Shown one piece after another: positions 18,553-31,600 of a stretch of 64,000 nt of DNA. The DNA is from Aradus depressus (Eukaryota > Arthropoda > Insecta > Hemiptera > Aradidae). Each line of letters opens with the position of its first letter. The stretch's first letter is position 1. The notes below the pieces were generated by a model. It was given only the letters and a program-made list of their open reading frames with translations, searched no databases and had not been told where the DNA came from. Both the position numbers and the translations under genes were made by a program. The stretch is taken from assembly GCA_963662175.1 (NCBI GenBank), contig OY759217.1, positions 48,956,108 to 49,020,107 on the forward strand, in the 5' to 3' direction.

Positions 18553-19490
18553 TATTTATCGGTCATCCCATAAGTAATATCGGGTTTTAAACAAGTTGGA
18601 TGGGGTTGTGTAAAAAAATGTGAAAAAATGTTATCAATCAACTATGTATTTTCCTACGTTTTTTCCATCTAATTTTCAAGTCTTCTGTTCCTTTTTTCGT
18701 TCTCTTTTGAATTAAAAAATTGACTATCATTTTCACTTCTTCTGACGACTTTTTTTTCCCTTCAAATAATTTTGAAGACTCCGGAAAAGATGGGAATAAG
18801 GTGGGTGAACCATAATTTCCCAACCAAAGCAATGGATTTTTGTGATCGTGTCTTTGGCAGTGTGAGGCCTTGCGTTGTCCTGGTGAAACAAAACTCCACG
18901 TCTACTCACTAAAGAAGGCCTTTTTTCTGAAAGAGCTTGATTGTAACGGTCAAGCTGTTGACACTAAACCTCTTTGGTGATCCTTTCATTATATTTTAAA
19001 AATCCATAGTGAATGATGCCTCCCATGTACCACCAAACAGAAAGCAGACATAACCTTTTCGGGATGGAGGCCTGCTCTAGGCTGAGGTATTGGTTCTTGC
19101 CCTGGACTGAGCCATTGTCTAGAACGCACATTGTTGTAAATAACCCACTTTTCGTCACCAGTGACGATCCTAGCAAGAAATGGCTCCCCATTAAGCCTAG
19201 AGATTAATGAAATCGAGATACGCCCTCTAAGATTTGTCTCGCTAAGCTCATGTGGCACCCATTTTTCTAATTTGGAATTTTTTCCGATCTGATGGAAATG
19301 CCGGTGGATGGTGGAATGGGTTGACTCAAGTTTGTTGGTAAGTTCTTCAACTGTTATAGCTGGATTTTCTTCAACTGCAGCTCTCAGAAGATCCTCGTCT
19401 AATTGAACAGATCGGCCTGAGCGAGGCTCGTCTACAAGGTCGAAATGTCCACCACCAATCTTCCAAAGGCAGTTGGCTTTAATTTTGTAT
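18553..19490 (-). pseudogene. Broken mariner transposase
   Basis: Minus-strand reading gives a mariner transposase from the DEPRSGRS segment (about 19430) through VTGDEKWV (first catalytic Asp, about 19160) and HQDNARPHT (second Asp, about 18890) to a C-terminal Lys-rich stretch near 18640. There is a frameshift within the CLVVWWYMGGIIHY region near 19040 and a stop soon after. In the third catalytic region HPPYS runs directly into HLFRSLQ. The usual block between them, which holds the third Asp, is deleted. The N-terminal helix-turn-helix is absent beyond 19490. A mariner-type terminal repeat (GGTCATCCCATAAGTAAT) lies at 18562-18579. It cannot be active. Confidence 0.9.
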
Positions 19491-19520
19491 ACAAAATGGT
19501 AAAATTTTATTCTCTTCTAG

Positions 19521-19829
19521 TCATTGGTCTTCGGTCCTTTTCCACATTATCTGCCATCGCAGTTCTTTCTCGTTCTTATCATTTACAAAGGTTACTGTAA
19601 ATACCTTTGATGGAATGTATCCTTTTAAAGGATATCTCTCGACTTCTTCCTTTACATTCAAGATGTTACATCTTTTTATAGGTGGAAATGTTCCTTCACC
19701 TTTTACGTCACAACTGACACTCCAAAAGATCTTGGATTCGTTAGCCACTATTGCTACTCCTGATAGAACAAGATTGAATTTGTTCTCTAGAATCCAATTT
19801 TCAACCTGAATTTTGAATTCATCAGCCAT
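19521..19829 (-). CDS. Unrecognised small protein, 102 aa
   Basis: An uninterrupted minus-strand frame begins with ATG at 19829 in good context (ACAATGG) and ends with TGA at 19521. An AATAAA lies only about 15 bases after the stop, as in a short 3'UTR. The product starts MADEFKIQVENWILENKFN, has two cysteines (in WSVSCDV and IKRCNIL) and a probable beta-rich middle, and ends in WQIMWKRTEDQ. The frame stays open upstream of the ATG through a hydrophobic Cys/Trp-rich stretch that lacks its own ATG; it could be 5'UTR or part of an upstream exon. I recognise no family. The truncated mariner lies immediately downstream. It could also be a chance ORF. Confidence 0.4.
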   Translation of the reverse strand: MADEFKIQVENWILENKFNLVLSGVAIVANESKIFWSVSCDVKGEGTFPPIKRCNILNVKEEVERYPLKGYIPSKVFTVTFVNDKNEKELRWQIMWKRTEDQ

Positions 19830-20214
19830 TGTGCTAGGGTAAGATAAAACGATGCACCACGAACTGAAGCAAATCCACAGCACAGGGAAGGATAAGCAAA
19901 ATCTTAGAACATTGTTTTTATTATAATTTTAACTATATAGTAATTAAAACAAAATAGTTTCTAAAAATGAAAGTATAATATTGTAATCTACTGAAAGAAG
20001 TAGGTAAAGAAAAAATTATACTTTACAGAAGGTGCATAAACAAAATAAAAAATCATGTTGAATCCTTAGATCTTGTTCTTCTTCAAATTATCTAGGGCAA
20101 GAGTTACAATTCTTCAAAATCATGATTGATTCTTGGATTCTCAATAAGTCCGAGTAATATTCAAATGTCTGCTGTCATTCCTCCGGCATGCTGGCATACT
20201 TTGAGACGTGAACT

Positions 20215-20582
20215 TCAATATGAAGCAATCCTGTGCAATATTTGTTCTGTTTTGATAAAAGGATTCATGAAACCTTTCTTAAGGAGCACGTTTTTGCATT
20301 GAACATTCTTCTTTTTGTGAGTGCAAGAAACTGCGATGTTATGAGGACCAGTTGCTATGTACCTGCACAGAAATAACAACAGATGTAATAAAAAATGAAA
20401 CATTTAAAGGGGTGACAAGAAAAAAGTAACAAATAATATTAAAGAAGAGATAAAAACTGAACATTAAGTAAAGAAAATAGTGGTAGGTGGATACATATGT
20501 ACCTGTTTTGTATGGCTATTTCTCTCGACCAAGTTAGGGAGGGTTCATTTTTTTTAGTCCTTTTCCAATGAGCAGAGACAGA
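20215..20582 (-). CDS. Unrecognised two-exon gene fragment, minus strand
   Basis: Two exon-like segments join in frame: 20582-20503 (acceptor AATAG before it, donor CAG|GTACAT) and 20362-20215 (acceptor TTTCTGTGCAG, stop TGA). The splice joins phase 2 to phase 2 and gives a continuous reading of about 75 residues. Part of it is SREIAIQNRYIATGPHNIAV, followed by two cysteines in a Lys-rich stretch. No upstream starting exon was found, so if real this is the 3' end of a longer gene or a decayed one. I do not recognise the protein. Confidence 0.3.
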
Positions 20583-21149
20583 CTATTAGTTGATTGTAAT
20601 ATTGAAACAACAAAAAGGTATCAAATACTTTTTTTCAATGAGTAGAGTAACCTTCCTGTTATAACAACTTGTTGCATCTATGATAAAAACCATTTTTGAA
20701 ACAGAATCGATACCATGGTCATGTGTCTAAAATGAGATGAAACTACTTTCGTAGCTAAAGAATTCCAGGATTAAACTAGTTTTGAGACAAAAAGTATATT
20801 GCACTAAACCACTTTTGAAACGAAAAACGAACTTTACATAAAAAATGGGATAAAACCATTTTTGTTGATCACTACATGGAAGCACGATATTAAACAAAAC
20901 CCAAATGATAACTCATTTTTTTAAATTTTTGGATGAAACCACTTTTGAAACAGTACGCCTCAGATAAACATTTCCGAAACTAAATCCAGCTAAAAATGTC
21001 GAGTTAGGAATATAAAGTGTAAGTTGGCCTTGTGGCCCCAATCGCTCATTTATACTGAAAAATCTCTAATACAGTTGTGTCGTTGGTTCGGAATCAATCA
21101 GATATGACAGCTACCACGTGTAGAGATGAACCTTTCCGAAACTAAATCC

Positions 21150-22060
21150 GTCCTAGGCATTTCAAAATCAAACTATTCCATCGCTTGAAATAAAATGAAC
21201 AATTCTTAGTATTGCGCCCTGTATCTATAGAGTGTTATACATTTTGAGGAGAGTTTCTTCATTTTCGATCATCATATGGTCCTGCTATTAGTGTATGGTT
21301 TGCGCGAAATCGCCAAAATTCATTTTGTCTGATTTTAGCAATTTCGCAAAATGCCCACTTGGGTTTTTGAGAAAATACCAAGCTACTTTATTTGTACCGG
21401 TCAATGAGCAAATTGCCCGAACTGAAATCTGGCTATTCGCAAAGTGCTCAAACAGGATTTTGACCATTTAACGAAACGACTTGGGCATTTCAAGATCGAA
21501 CTATTCCATCGCTTGAAATGTAAAACACAATTCTTAGTATTGCGCCTTGTTTCTATAGAATTTTATACATTTTTATCTGTATGTCAGTTGGCACCATCTC
21601 CCGAACATTTCACTAAAAAAAAACCACTTTTTATTGCAGTAGTTTTCCTACATCGATTTTGAGTAGCCAATAAATATATTTTCTATTATGTCACAGCTAA
21701 AAAAGTCGAGAAAGAATCATGTTTCTGAAAAAAAAAAACTTATTGCACTAATAATATTCCTACATTTCTGAAATAATGTAGATTAATTCAGCAAAGTGAA
21801 AAATGCACTGGTTGGCTCTCAGCAATTTTGCGAAATGCCCAACTGGATTTTGTTAAGACAAAGCTTTATTTCTACTTGGCTGGAATTAGATATTCTATTA
21901 TTACATTGGCGATATCGCGAAAAGCCCAGTGAGATTTTTGTCATTTAGAGAAGACTAAGACTTTTATTTTTATGGGCCAAACCCTGACACTGGATTTTGA
22001 TACTCTATTAAGTGCCCAAACTGGATTTTAAACCTTTTCGCAAATTTGTTTATATAATAT
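21150..22060. repeat. Degenerate repeat region, GCAAAATGCCC-type motif
   Basis: A phrase of the form TTTCGCAAAATGCCCAACTG followed by GATTTT recurs at least five times in diverged form (about 21345, 21435, 21830, 21915 and 22010). A 95 bp block starting GGCATTTCAA at about 21155 is repeated at about 21484. The upstream stretch 20680-21000 also repeats AAACCACTTTTGAAAC. No coding potential is seen. The unit and origin are unknown. Confidence 0.5.
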
Positions 22061-22619
22061 TTATTGAATGACTTATCGCACCTGCTTGTCTCATTATAGA
22101 GGGGTAGTATTCAACCGTAAGACAATAACCACACCTCAAGGCAAAATTAACGTGAAGAAAATAGGTCTAATTTCATCTAAACTTCCTCAGAGTCAGCCAG
22201 AAGATTAAGTGCTCCTGCAGGCGCGTCTTCAGCCGAATCACTAGTAGCTAGAATCGCTATGTAAGATGGCGGCAACACAGGATTGTGTTGGAATGCTGGA
22301 TGTGCTTACAGGATAGAGAAGCGGCCCCTGGATGTTGCCGTGGGGACACCAACTCTTAACATCGTAGAGGACACTCGTCTTATCTAACCAGAAAAAAACT
22401 CTCTTCCAAATAAGAGCCGAGGAGACGGTCGAAAACTTGATTCACATCCAAAAATATATTCTAGTCGGAGTAATTTAACTTAATAAAATAGATAGGATCG
22501 TCAAAATCAAATATATCATATAAATAAAAATATTTTTTATTAGTAGCTAATATAATCAATTGCATTTCTTTAATAAAATGTGTATTAATTTTTTTTTACA
22601 ATATTATTTTATTTTCAAA
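22061..22619. other. Region between the repeat zone and the PRIM2 stop codon
   Basis: Includes the presumed PRIM2 3'UTR on the minus strand below 22620. A more GC-balanced stretch at 22190-22400 includes AGATGGCGGCAAC. I find no convincing ORF or RNA gene. Confidence 0.3.
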
Positions 22620-25600
22620 TTAGTTTCCTTCAATAGAAGAAAAATCATATCCAGAATCATTGCCCCAGACGTCGTCCACCTTCTTCGGCGGCCTTGACGG
22701 AGCAGCTTTGTTGTCTCGAGGTTCATCTGAGGGAAAAAGAAAATGTATAAAACGTTCTCCTTTGAAAATATGCATAGATATACCAGATGTATCCGATAAA
22801 ATTGAAGTGCAAGATAAGAAGTTTTATTTTGGACTCAAGCTCATTTCTTTAGATAATTCCCAAATTGATATTAAAACATTTCGTCAGCCACCAAGTTAAG
22901 CCCTAAATGACATAACTTCAATTTTTCAAAAAGTATCATAGAATTTTTTCTTAAAATTAAGAAAGTAAATTTTTGGAAATTAAAAGTTAAACCAGAAGAA
23001 TCTGCCAAGTAGTTGTGCAATAACATCTAAATTTTTTTTAATAAAATCTAGCCAAGGTACTTTTTCATTTTTCAATTTGGCCTTTAAGCATACTACATGT
23101 CAAATTCCATGACTTTCCGATCAAAAGACCTGTCACTATCTTTATATGTAGGCCTACCCCCACAACCCCCCCTCCCGTTCAAAATTTTGAGATATCACGT
23201 AGCGTATTTTTCAATTTGGCCTTTAAGAATACTACATGTCAAATTCCATGACTATCCGATCATCCGTTAATGACAGCACTATCTTTATATTTAGGCCTAC
23301 CCCCACAACCCTCCCTCACGTTCACTATTTTGTGACGTCACACACCCTATTTTTTTATTTGGCCTTTAAAAAAACTACATATGAAATTCCATGACAATCC
23401 GATCATCCGTTAATGACAGCACTACCTTTATATTTAGGCCCCCCCTACCGTTCAAAATTTATGGACGCCACATAGCCTATTTTTTAACTTGGCTTTTAAG
23501 AATACTACATGTGAAATTTCATGATAATCCGTCCATCCGAAAATGCGCTAGAGCAATTTTTGTGCTTCATTTTTGTGAATCATTTCCATAAAGGGCTGCT
23601 ATGCATTTCTTCCCTGCCTCATCAACCTCATCGGCAGTAGCATTAGATTTGCTAAACACTTCTGCTGCTTTTAGCAGTTTTGAGTTGATTTCTAATGTCT
23701 TTAGGAATTTCAGTTTCCCTTTAGTTGTGCAATAACATCTAAATTTTTTTTTTTTTGAGATCCCTCTTCTACAAATTATTTACGGCGAATAATTTGTATG
23801 AAATAACACATACTTAACTCCTCATTGTTCAAATAATACTTGTTATTATAAAATTTAGCATTTATTTTACATTTTGAGTAGAAATAGGAATCTGTTCATT
23901 ATATTGTAAACAAAAAAAAAAATCTTTCAATACTGAAAACATCAAAATAAGATTAAGGTGATACATTTTGTCAAAATGTAATCAAATGTAAATATTAAAA
24001 TAATTAACACGGAGTAAGTTATTATGACTCATGCCGGGCAGTAACTACGAGATCATATTCATATATATTTTATTCAAATGAACATAGGTTATATGAAATG
24101 TCATAATTAAACTTAAAACTAAACAACAAATCACCAACTACATACATAAATAACATTATAATTTAAAAACCACCACAAATAAAAAAATCTCTAATGTCAT
24201 AAAATAAATGTTTTTTTCTAAATAGTAAAGACACACTTGATAGTTCCTTTTTGTTCAGTCTTCTGATCTCTTTGGGTAAATGATTATATATTTTTAATGG
24301 CATAATTATATGACTTCGAATCTTGATATTGCCTATTACCAGAGCGCTTTTTCATCGCGCTGTAGACATGAGCCCGGTTCTACTGTGGGAGTCCTACATT
24401 TTGCCTTTAACGAGTAACACTGACAACATACAGACTCGGGACCATCGCTTAATGTCCCATGTGAAGGACGGCGTCGTCAAGGTTTTCTCACCATCCAGAT
24501 AAAAACACTTTGAATATATCGTCCTTCGTATGGAACGTTAAGCGTTAAGCCTGTACGATGGAAGGTTTCTCGTTAAAAAACCATACTAGAGTTTAGAAAA
24601 AAAAATAAAATAAATAAATAAAATAATTTAGAACTCCCATAGTAGAGTCGGGTTCATGTCGACCAGAGCGACAAAAGAGTGCTCTGACAGTAGACGATAT
24701 AGGTTAAAGCCCGGGCACGAGTCAATAATTAAGTTGTATTTGTAACTATGTCCCTCCAACATCCGTCACGCATCTTGTCCCATACCCTGACAGGCCAAAG
24801 TCAGCTATACTCACTTTTTTTCTCTTCCTTTTTGATGACTTTATTATTGATGACCATTTGACTTTCATCAAAATAGTTATTGGGATGATTGATGATAACG
24901 GTGTCAACTCCGTGGGTTTTCTGGAAGTAGACCCCGCATGCTACCTGGTAGTGTCCTTTTCGGACAAAATCTAACACTTCTTGAGCATCTAAAAAGATAA
25001 ATGTTGAAAATATTAATCATACATATAAATTCGAACTGAACAAAATGTATTTTGTTGTTTTCTCTTAATATAAGCCCCCTTTAACTATCCCCAGCTTTTA
25101 ATAACCCGCAACATTTTTATTTACCAATCCATTTACAGATTTATAATGAAAATTCAAAATCAGCCCCAGATTCCTTAGCTATAAATTGAACCAATGTAAG
25201 CTCTGACTGGGAGGCGGGTTCCGGTGGGGGCCCTGGGCTTGGGGTTGCTGGCTTGGCTGGGGTTCTGTGGGGGACACTGGTCTATAGACCCAGGAGCTCC
25301 GAAGGTCTGGACGGCCGGCACTACATGCAGACCTTCCTTCAAGAGCCTCCACTCCAGTCACTGGTCGACGCTATGAATATTGTTTTGGGTGATGTGGTCC
25401 GGCGGTGCCTCCGGCTGTCCTGGGGGTCTGTGGGGGGTACTGTCAGGGCACTAGTCTATAGACCCAGGAGCTCCGAAGGTCTGGACGGCCGGCACTACAT
25501 GCAGGCCTTCCTTCAGGAGCCTCCACTCCAGTCACTGGTCGGCGCTATGAATATTGTTTTGGGTGATGTGGTCCGGCGGTGCCTCCGGCTGTCCCCCGGC

Positions 25601-28600
25601 TTGGCTGGGGCCGCTTGCTTGGGCCCTTTGTCTGGGCTCCTCCCTCCAGTATCCCGTCTTTGGCAGAATTATCTTTTAAGTGTAGTTTTAAGAATAGCAA
25701 TGGCTAGTGTGGTGTCTGCCGAGGCCAAAAGAAAAAAAAAAATATATATAAGTTATATTTTTTACAGAGGTCTCGAAACTTCGATGGAGCCTAATTAGTC
25801 GCTAATGACCTAAACAGGTCGACAAATGACTAACTGCTTCAAAACCACCTTCACTGATATAAAACTACAAAAATAGATCAAAACATAGCCCACTTCTATA
25901 TTACTTGCCTTGAAAATCTAAAAAATAAACTGGTCAATTAATCAATCATTAGAAATAGATATAAGGTCTATTCCAAAGGCAAGGTTACATGGAACTAGTT
26001 TGTAACTAATGCCGGAATCTTTCTTCGCTCTGGTGGACTTGAGCCCGAATCTACTTGAATCCTAGATTCTGCCTACCCAGGTTTTGTTACCTAGAGTAGG
26101 TGGTCTTTAAGGACACCTAAAATCGCACAGTCTAGGGACCATCGCTTAATGTCCCATCCCAAGATGGTGAGCTCAGTTTTTTTGTTTTTGGAAGGTTACA
26201 GTAAAGTTGTGACATCTTTATCAAAAAAATTAATAAACTTACAAATAAAATCGAATGTCTCATTGTCCTTCTATCCATCGGTTTGTTGGGGCATCACGCG
26301 AAAACGGTTGAACGTATATTCACGATTCTTGGAGCGTATTTCGGGGATGGGCTGACTTGGGTTTTAGGCTATGAGACATTTCAAACTTTTGACCGGGAAG
26401 AAGGGATTGGACGGTGCCAACACAAAGAATGAGTTAGCTCTTTAACGGTCCATTTAGACTACCCATTTTGAACGAGGAGTTTCCGGACTCTATGTATGTG
26501 GAACTTTTTTCCTGCTTATATTGTCTTCGGAAAATAATTATTTCTCACATATACATCAGACAGAAGAAGCCAACCACAGTGGTGTATTTTTTGGATGGAG
26601 ATTGTGGGCGTGCTGTGTTTGATAAAGAACACAGTGTTGTTGTCCACAAACAAGTTTATTTTGCAGAAGCATCTTTCAGTCACATTTGACCATCTTCAGT
26701 GCTATCTGAGTCATTGAAAGCAGAGAGCTCGAGCACTTTCTGTTCCTACTTCTAGTGACTGCCCGCTGGCTCGGTCAAATAAACTAGTGGTTGGATAACA
26801 ATTCAGTTTTATATTTTCACACTTCCTAAATGACTAATATTGGGAGACATGGTGGCCGTGCGGGCTAGAGCGTAGGGCTTTGGTCGCATGGTCTCACCAT
26901 GGTTCGCGGGTTCGAATCCCATCCGGGAGTGAGTTTTATTTCGTAGATAGAACTCCCTCCCAGGGCCATGGATGTAGTAAATAATTGATAACACAAGTGA
27001 CGTGACTAATATGCATCGAACATAAGGCCAAAAAAAAAAAGAAAGAAAAAAGACTAATATTGAAAGTTATTCTTACCTATGGAGGATAGTCCATTCTTTT
27101 GAAGTGTCTTCTTGAGTGTGTTTTGGTCGTGATGTCTGAAGGGACACCCATGAAATTCGCCAGGCCCCACGTTAGAGTTGATGATCTTAAGACAACTCTG
27201 AGGGCTATAGTTGGCCTTCTTACCCTCCTTGCCAAAACTATGACGAACATTGTAAACATGCTGCTTCTCAAACTAAAAAAAAGAGACCAGAACAGTGTTA
27301 TCATTACATATACATATAAAAGATAAAAGTCATATATATACTCATTGATCTAATAAGTTATTTCCATGTGTTCTATAAATTTGAAAATTTACATATAGGT
27401 TATAGGTATATTGCAGATCACGGAAAAATAAGTTACAAATACAAAATTGTTATAACCTCCTCATATGGTTGGTTAACTCAACCGATCTGATAAAAAGAAT
27501 CTAATAAGATGGTTTCGTATATGGGCTTACTAAATTACTGCCTAATTATCACAACATTTAATTTATTAATGAAGTTTCATTAATATTGGTAAAAAAAGTG
27601 TTAATCAATTATACTACTTGATTGTTTATCGGTGTGTACATAATTTCATTGTAATGTTCTTGGTGAATGACACAAGAAGAATATAGACAACCAATGCACT
27701 TCTGTGATGTAATATAACCTAATGCTATTTAATGTATAATAATATGTGTGGCACTGCCGCGGGGTTGCTCAGAGGTGTCGTGCTGGCCTACTGAGCTCAA
27801 GAAGATCATGGGCTCGAAACCTGGCTGAGACCTTCAGGTTTTATATCTGGGAGTGCAAAACCTTGAGCACGCCGTTCTTCAGGTGGGACGTTACGAGCCT
27901 GTGCGATGTCAGGTCTCGTTAAAGACCCCTAACCTAGGTAGGCAACATTTGGGACTCCCACAGTAGAGTCGGGCTCATGTCAACCAGAGTGACGACCCGG
28001 GCATGAGTCACAATAACTAATTAGTGTTTATATGAGTGGTGTGGAGAGTGTTTATGCGGAGTGTAGTGCTTTCACATCAAGAAAATTGCAGGGCTTGAGG
28101 AGAAAAAAATAAATAAAGAAATGGGGAAAAGTGAAGAAAAATCACCCAAAATAGGTTTCAACTCAAAAACCCTGAACACTGTCGACGTAACGAATATATC
28201 AATACGAAATTTAGTGGGAAGATCCAAATTAGACAGATTTTCAAGTTAATCGGTGAATTGTTTGAGTTGGGGAAGTACACTGCCTTTGATTCATTGACCA
28301 CCTCAACGTCTCGTGTACTCTGTTATGTATTACCCTCATTTGAAAGAAAAATTACATATACCTGTTCGCTGTCCATTTTTTTCGTGAATTCCGATCTCCA
28401 GAATCGAAGAGCATCATCCAACGTGACGCCTATTCCCTTCAAAAACAGTATATACTGGAGCCTAGCATGGTGCTTCAAATGATGTTCCGATCGCAATCTT
28501 TCATGAAGTTGTTGCATACATAAAGGATATGATAATTTGGAGAACTGATAAAAAAAAAAACATATCAGACACTTAAAAATATATTTAAAAAAATTCCCCA

Positions 28601-31600
28601 ATATATATAAGGGTAATTCCATGCCAACTCGACATGGCATGACACATGACCACCTCGGATCATTGAAAATGAGTGATTTTCAGGCAGAAGGCATCAACAT
28701 AAGTCCAAAAATGCATTAAAATAATTTATCACTACTTGGTAACGGCGTTTTTTTTTTTATGTAAATTTTATGCGTTTTGAAGTACGATTTTTTATATTTC
28801 GTTTAAAATGACTAATTCGTTTTAAATCAAATGAAAAAAGCATGTTTCTTATAGGATTTTTAACGTAGATTAAGAATCTCGCGTCAAAAGGTTGATTTTT
28901 GCCAAACCAAACCCCCAAAAATGGCAATAATTCAAAAAATCGATAAATTTGAATATCTCAAAAACTAATGCCTAAAAAATTTTTTCTATACCGCTATTCT
29001 ACTCCTATGGAGTCATACTAAGCTGCCAATATCAAATTTTTTTGGAGAATCACATTGATTTTAAAATGTAAATAACCGAATTTTTAATCAGTATATAAAG
29101 CTTTTTTTGTGGTTGTACTTTCAATACGATGCTTTTATTGAAATATAATTTTGTAACTGATTAATATTATAACAAAATAAAATTGTATAAAAAAATTCAT
29201 TACCAACAAAAATATTTGAACATGAATTTAATTCCTGGCATTTCATAATATGAGAAGTGTATTTTGTTTTTCGATTGAAGAGCGTAAAAATATATTTCGA
29301 AAAGACCAGAAATCTATTTTGTTTTATTATATCGGTGAAAGTTATGGTTATTTAAAGTACAACCACAAAAAAAGCTTTATATACTGATTAAAAATTCTAC
29401 ATTTTATAATCAGTCAATGTGATTCTCCAAAAAAATTTGATATTGACAGCTTAGTGTGACTCCATGGGAGTAGAATGGCGGTATAGAAAAAAAATTTTAG
29501 GCATACGTTTTTGAGATATTCAAATTTATCGATTTTTTTAATTATTGCGATTTTTTGGGGTTTGGTTTGGCAAAAATCAACCTTTTGACGCGAGATTCGT
29601 AACCTACGTCAAAAATCCTATAAGGAACATGCTTTTTTCATTTGATTTAGTCATTTAAAACGAAATATAAAAAAATCGTACTTCAAAACTTATAAAATTT
29701 ACATTTAAAAAAAACCGCCGTTACCAAGTAGTGATCAATTATTTCCAATTATTTTAATGCATTTTTGGACTTATGTTGATGCCTTCTGCCTGAAAATCAC
29801 TCATTTTCAATGATCCGAGGTGGTCATGTGTCATGCCATGTCGAGTTGGCATGGAATTACCCATAACATATATATATAATAACAAATCCTGCTTTAGTCT
29901 GCGCTGTTTATATTGGAAACATTAATGGTTATTAGGAAAAACAAAAATATTTATAAAAGAAAGAAAGAAGATTTTCAAATAACTAAACATTGCTCCTTTC
30001 TTTTTAAAAAAAGTTTATCTCACAAAAGGAATTAATTTCTTTAATCTACGTTTTAAACATTATTTTTTATTTATATACAAATTAATTTTTTAAAGTTTTT
30101 TCTCTTATGTATTTTTACTATGACATTATTTATTTTTTCAGTTACTAATAGATATATTTTTAAATTTGTTATTGTTTTCTTTCTTTTCTATATTTCGCAC
30201 ATTGTGCCAGAGAAGAACGTCCCAAAATGTCGTCGTGAAAAAAACACTTCCGGAAAAGTTATAAAAAAATTAATACTTATCTTAATATTAATTAAATTTT
30301 AAAAATATATATCTACTGTATTTATCAATATTATTACTTTTGTACTAATATTTTCAAGTATTTATTTATTCATTTCATTTTTTAGTAGTATTGTTAATTC
30401 TAATCCATATGCGTCAGACTCCAATAGTTAATACCTGTTTATGTATCTAATTTATAAGATATCTTAATCTAAACATTCTTATGATGTATCCTATTACCAA
30501 TTTCAATAGAAATAATAAAAATTGTCATCTACAAATATAAAAAATGTTTTAGCTTACGGTATCTAAATTGCGAATGTCAACAGGTCCTTTGTTAAGGAAA
30601 TCTGTATAGTCAACATCTCTTTGAATTTTTCCTGCGCCTTTAATTAAAGAGAAAATTCTTGGATCATCTGCGACATATTCGATTCGTCTACTAGCATACT
30701 AAAAACAAGTGAAAAAAACAAAAAACAATTTAATAAGCTTTTATTGAATATATAGGGTAAATGTAGCTTTGAAAGACTTTCAAAGAAAGTAAGTTTCTTA
30801 TAAATAGGTGTGCAGAAACTAGTTTCACTTCTATAGGGAAATTATCTAGTCAGTCAGAAATTCGATGTGGAGTTATGAACTGAATTTCTTGTTTTACAAC
30901 CTGAAGAAAAAAAAAATGTGTGTGTCTGTTTACACACGATAACTCATCACAGAATGATTGACACGAAATTGTATTTGTAAATTCAAAGCTCTGAAAGGAC
31001 ACCTATCAATTTTAAGCAGTATCAGTCGAAGGGGAGGGGGCTCAACTCAAAAATCCCAATACAAATATAATAAATTGATAATAATAAAATAAACAATAAA
31101 TATAATAAATTCAAAACCTCATTAGTTTGTATTTCTCGTCAATATATTGTGTTCACAGACATGCATTTGTTTTTCAAGTTCGGATTGAGAAGTCGAAAAA
31201 ACATGAAATTCGGATGAAACCGATCGACTTTTCGACCTACAATATAACCTACTCTATACTCTGTATTGCAGGGGAAGTAAAATTTTATTTTTAGGCAATA
31301 ATTTTCAAGACATTTCCTTTTTGTACCAAAAAGTTTTCCTATTCCTATTAATCTCCCAAAATTTGTTTAAGGGGTTTTGCACATACACAATCCTTTATGA
31401 ACATTATAAAGTAATAATATTAAATTATCAATATCCATACCGCCAAACTTTGGGATATTGAAGATCGATAAGTAGAAATGATCACAGATATCATGTCTTC
31501 GTTTAGAATATAGGCGAATCCTTTCGACAGAAAAACTTTTCTAGATCTCACCAAATCAGAAACTTGACCAAACGGAACTTTGTAATAGTTCAGACTTAGT

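Noticed and set aside
25253..25798. 181-codon ORF encoding a tandem [14 protein letters not shown] protein
   Set aside because: The frame is open because the 174 bp GC-rich unit is a multiple of three; no family match and the second copy does not extend it sensibly.
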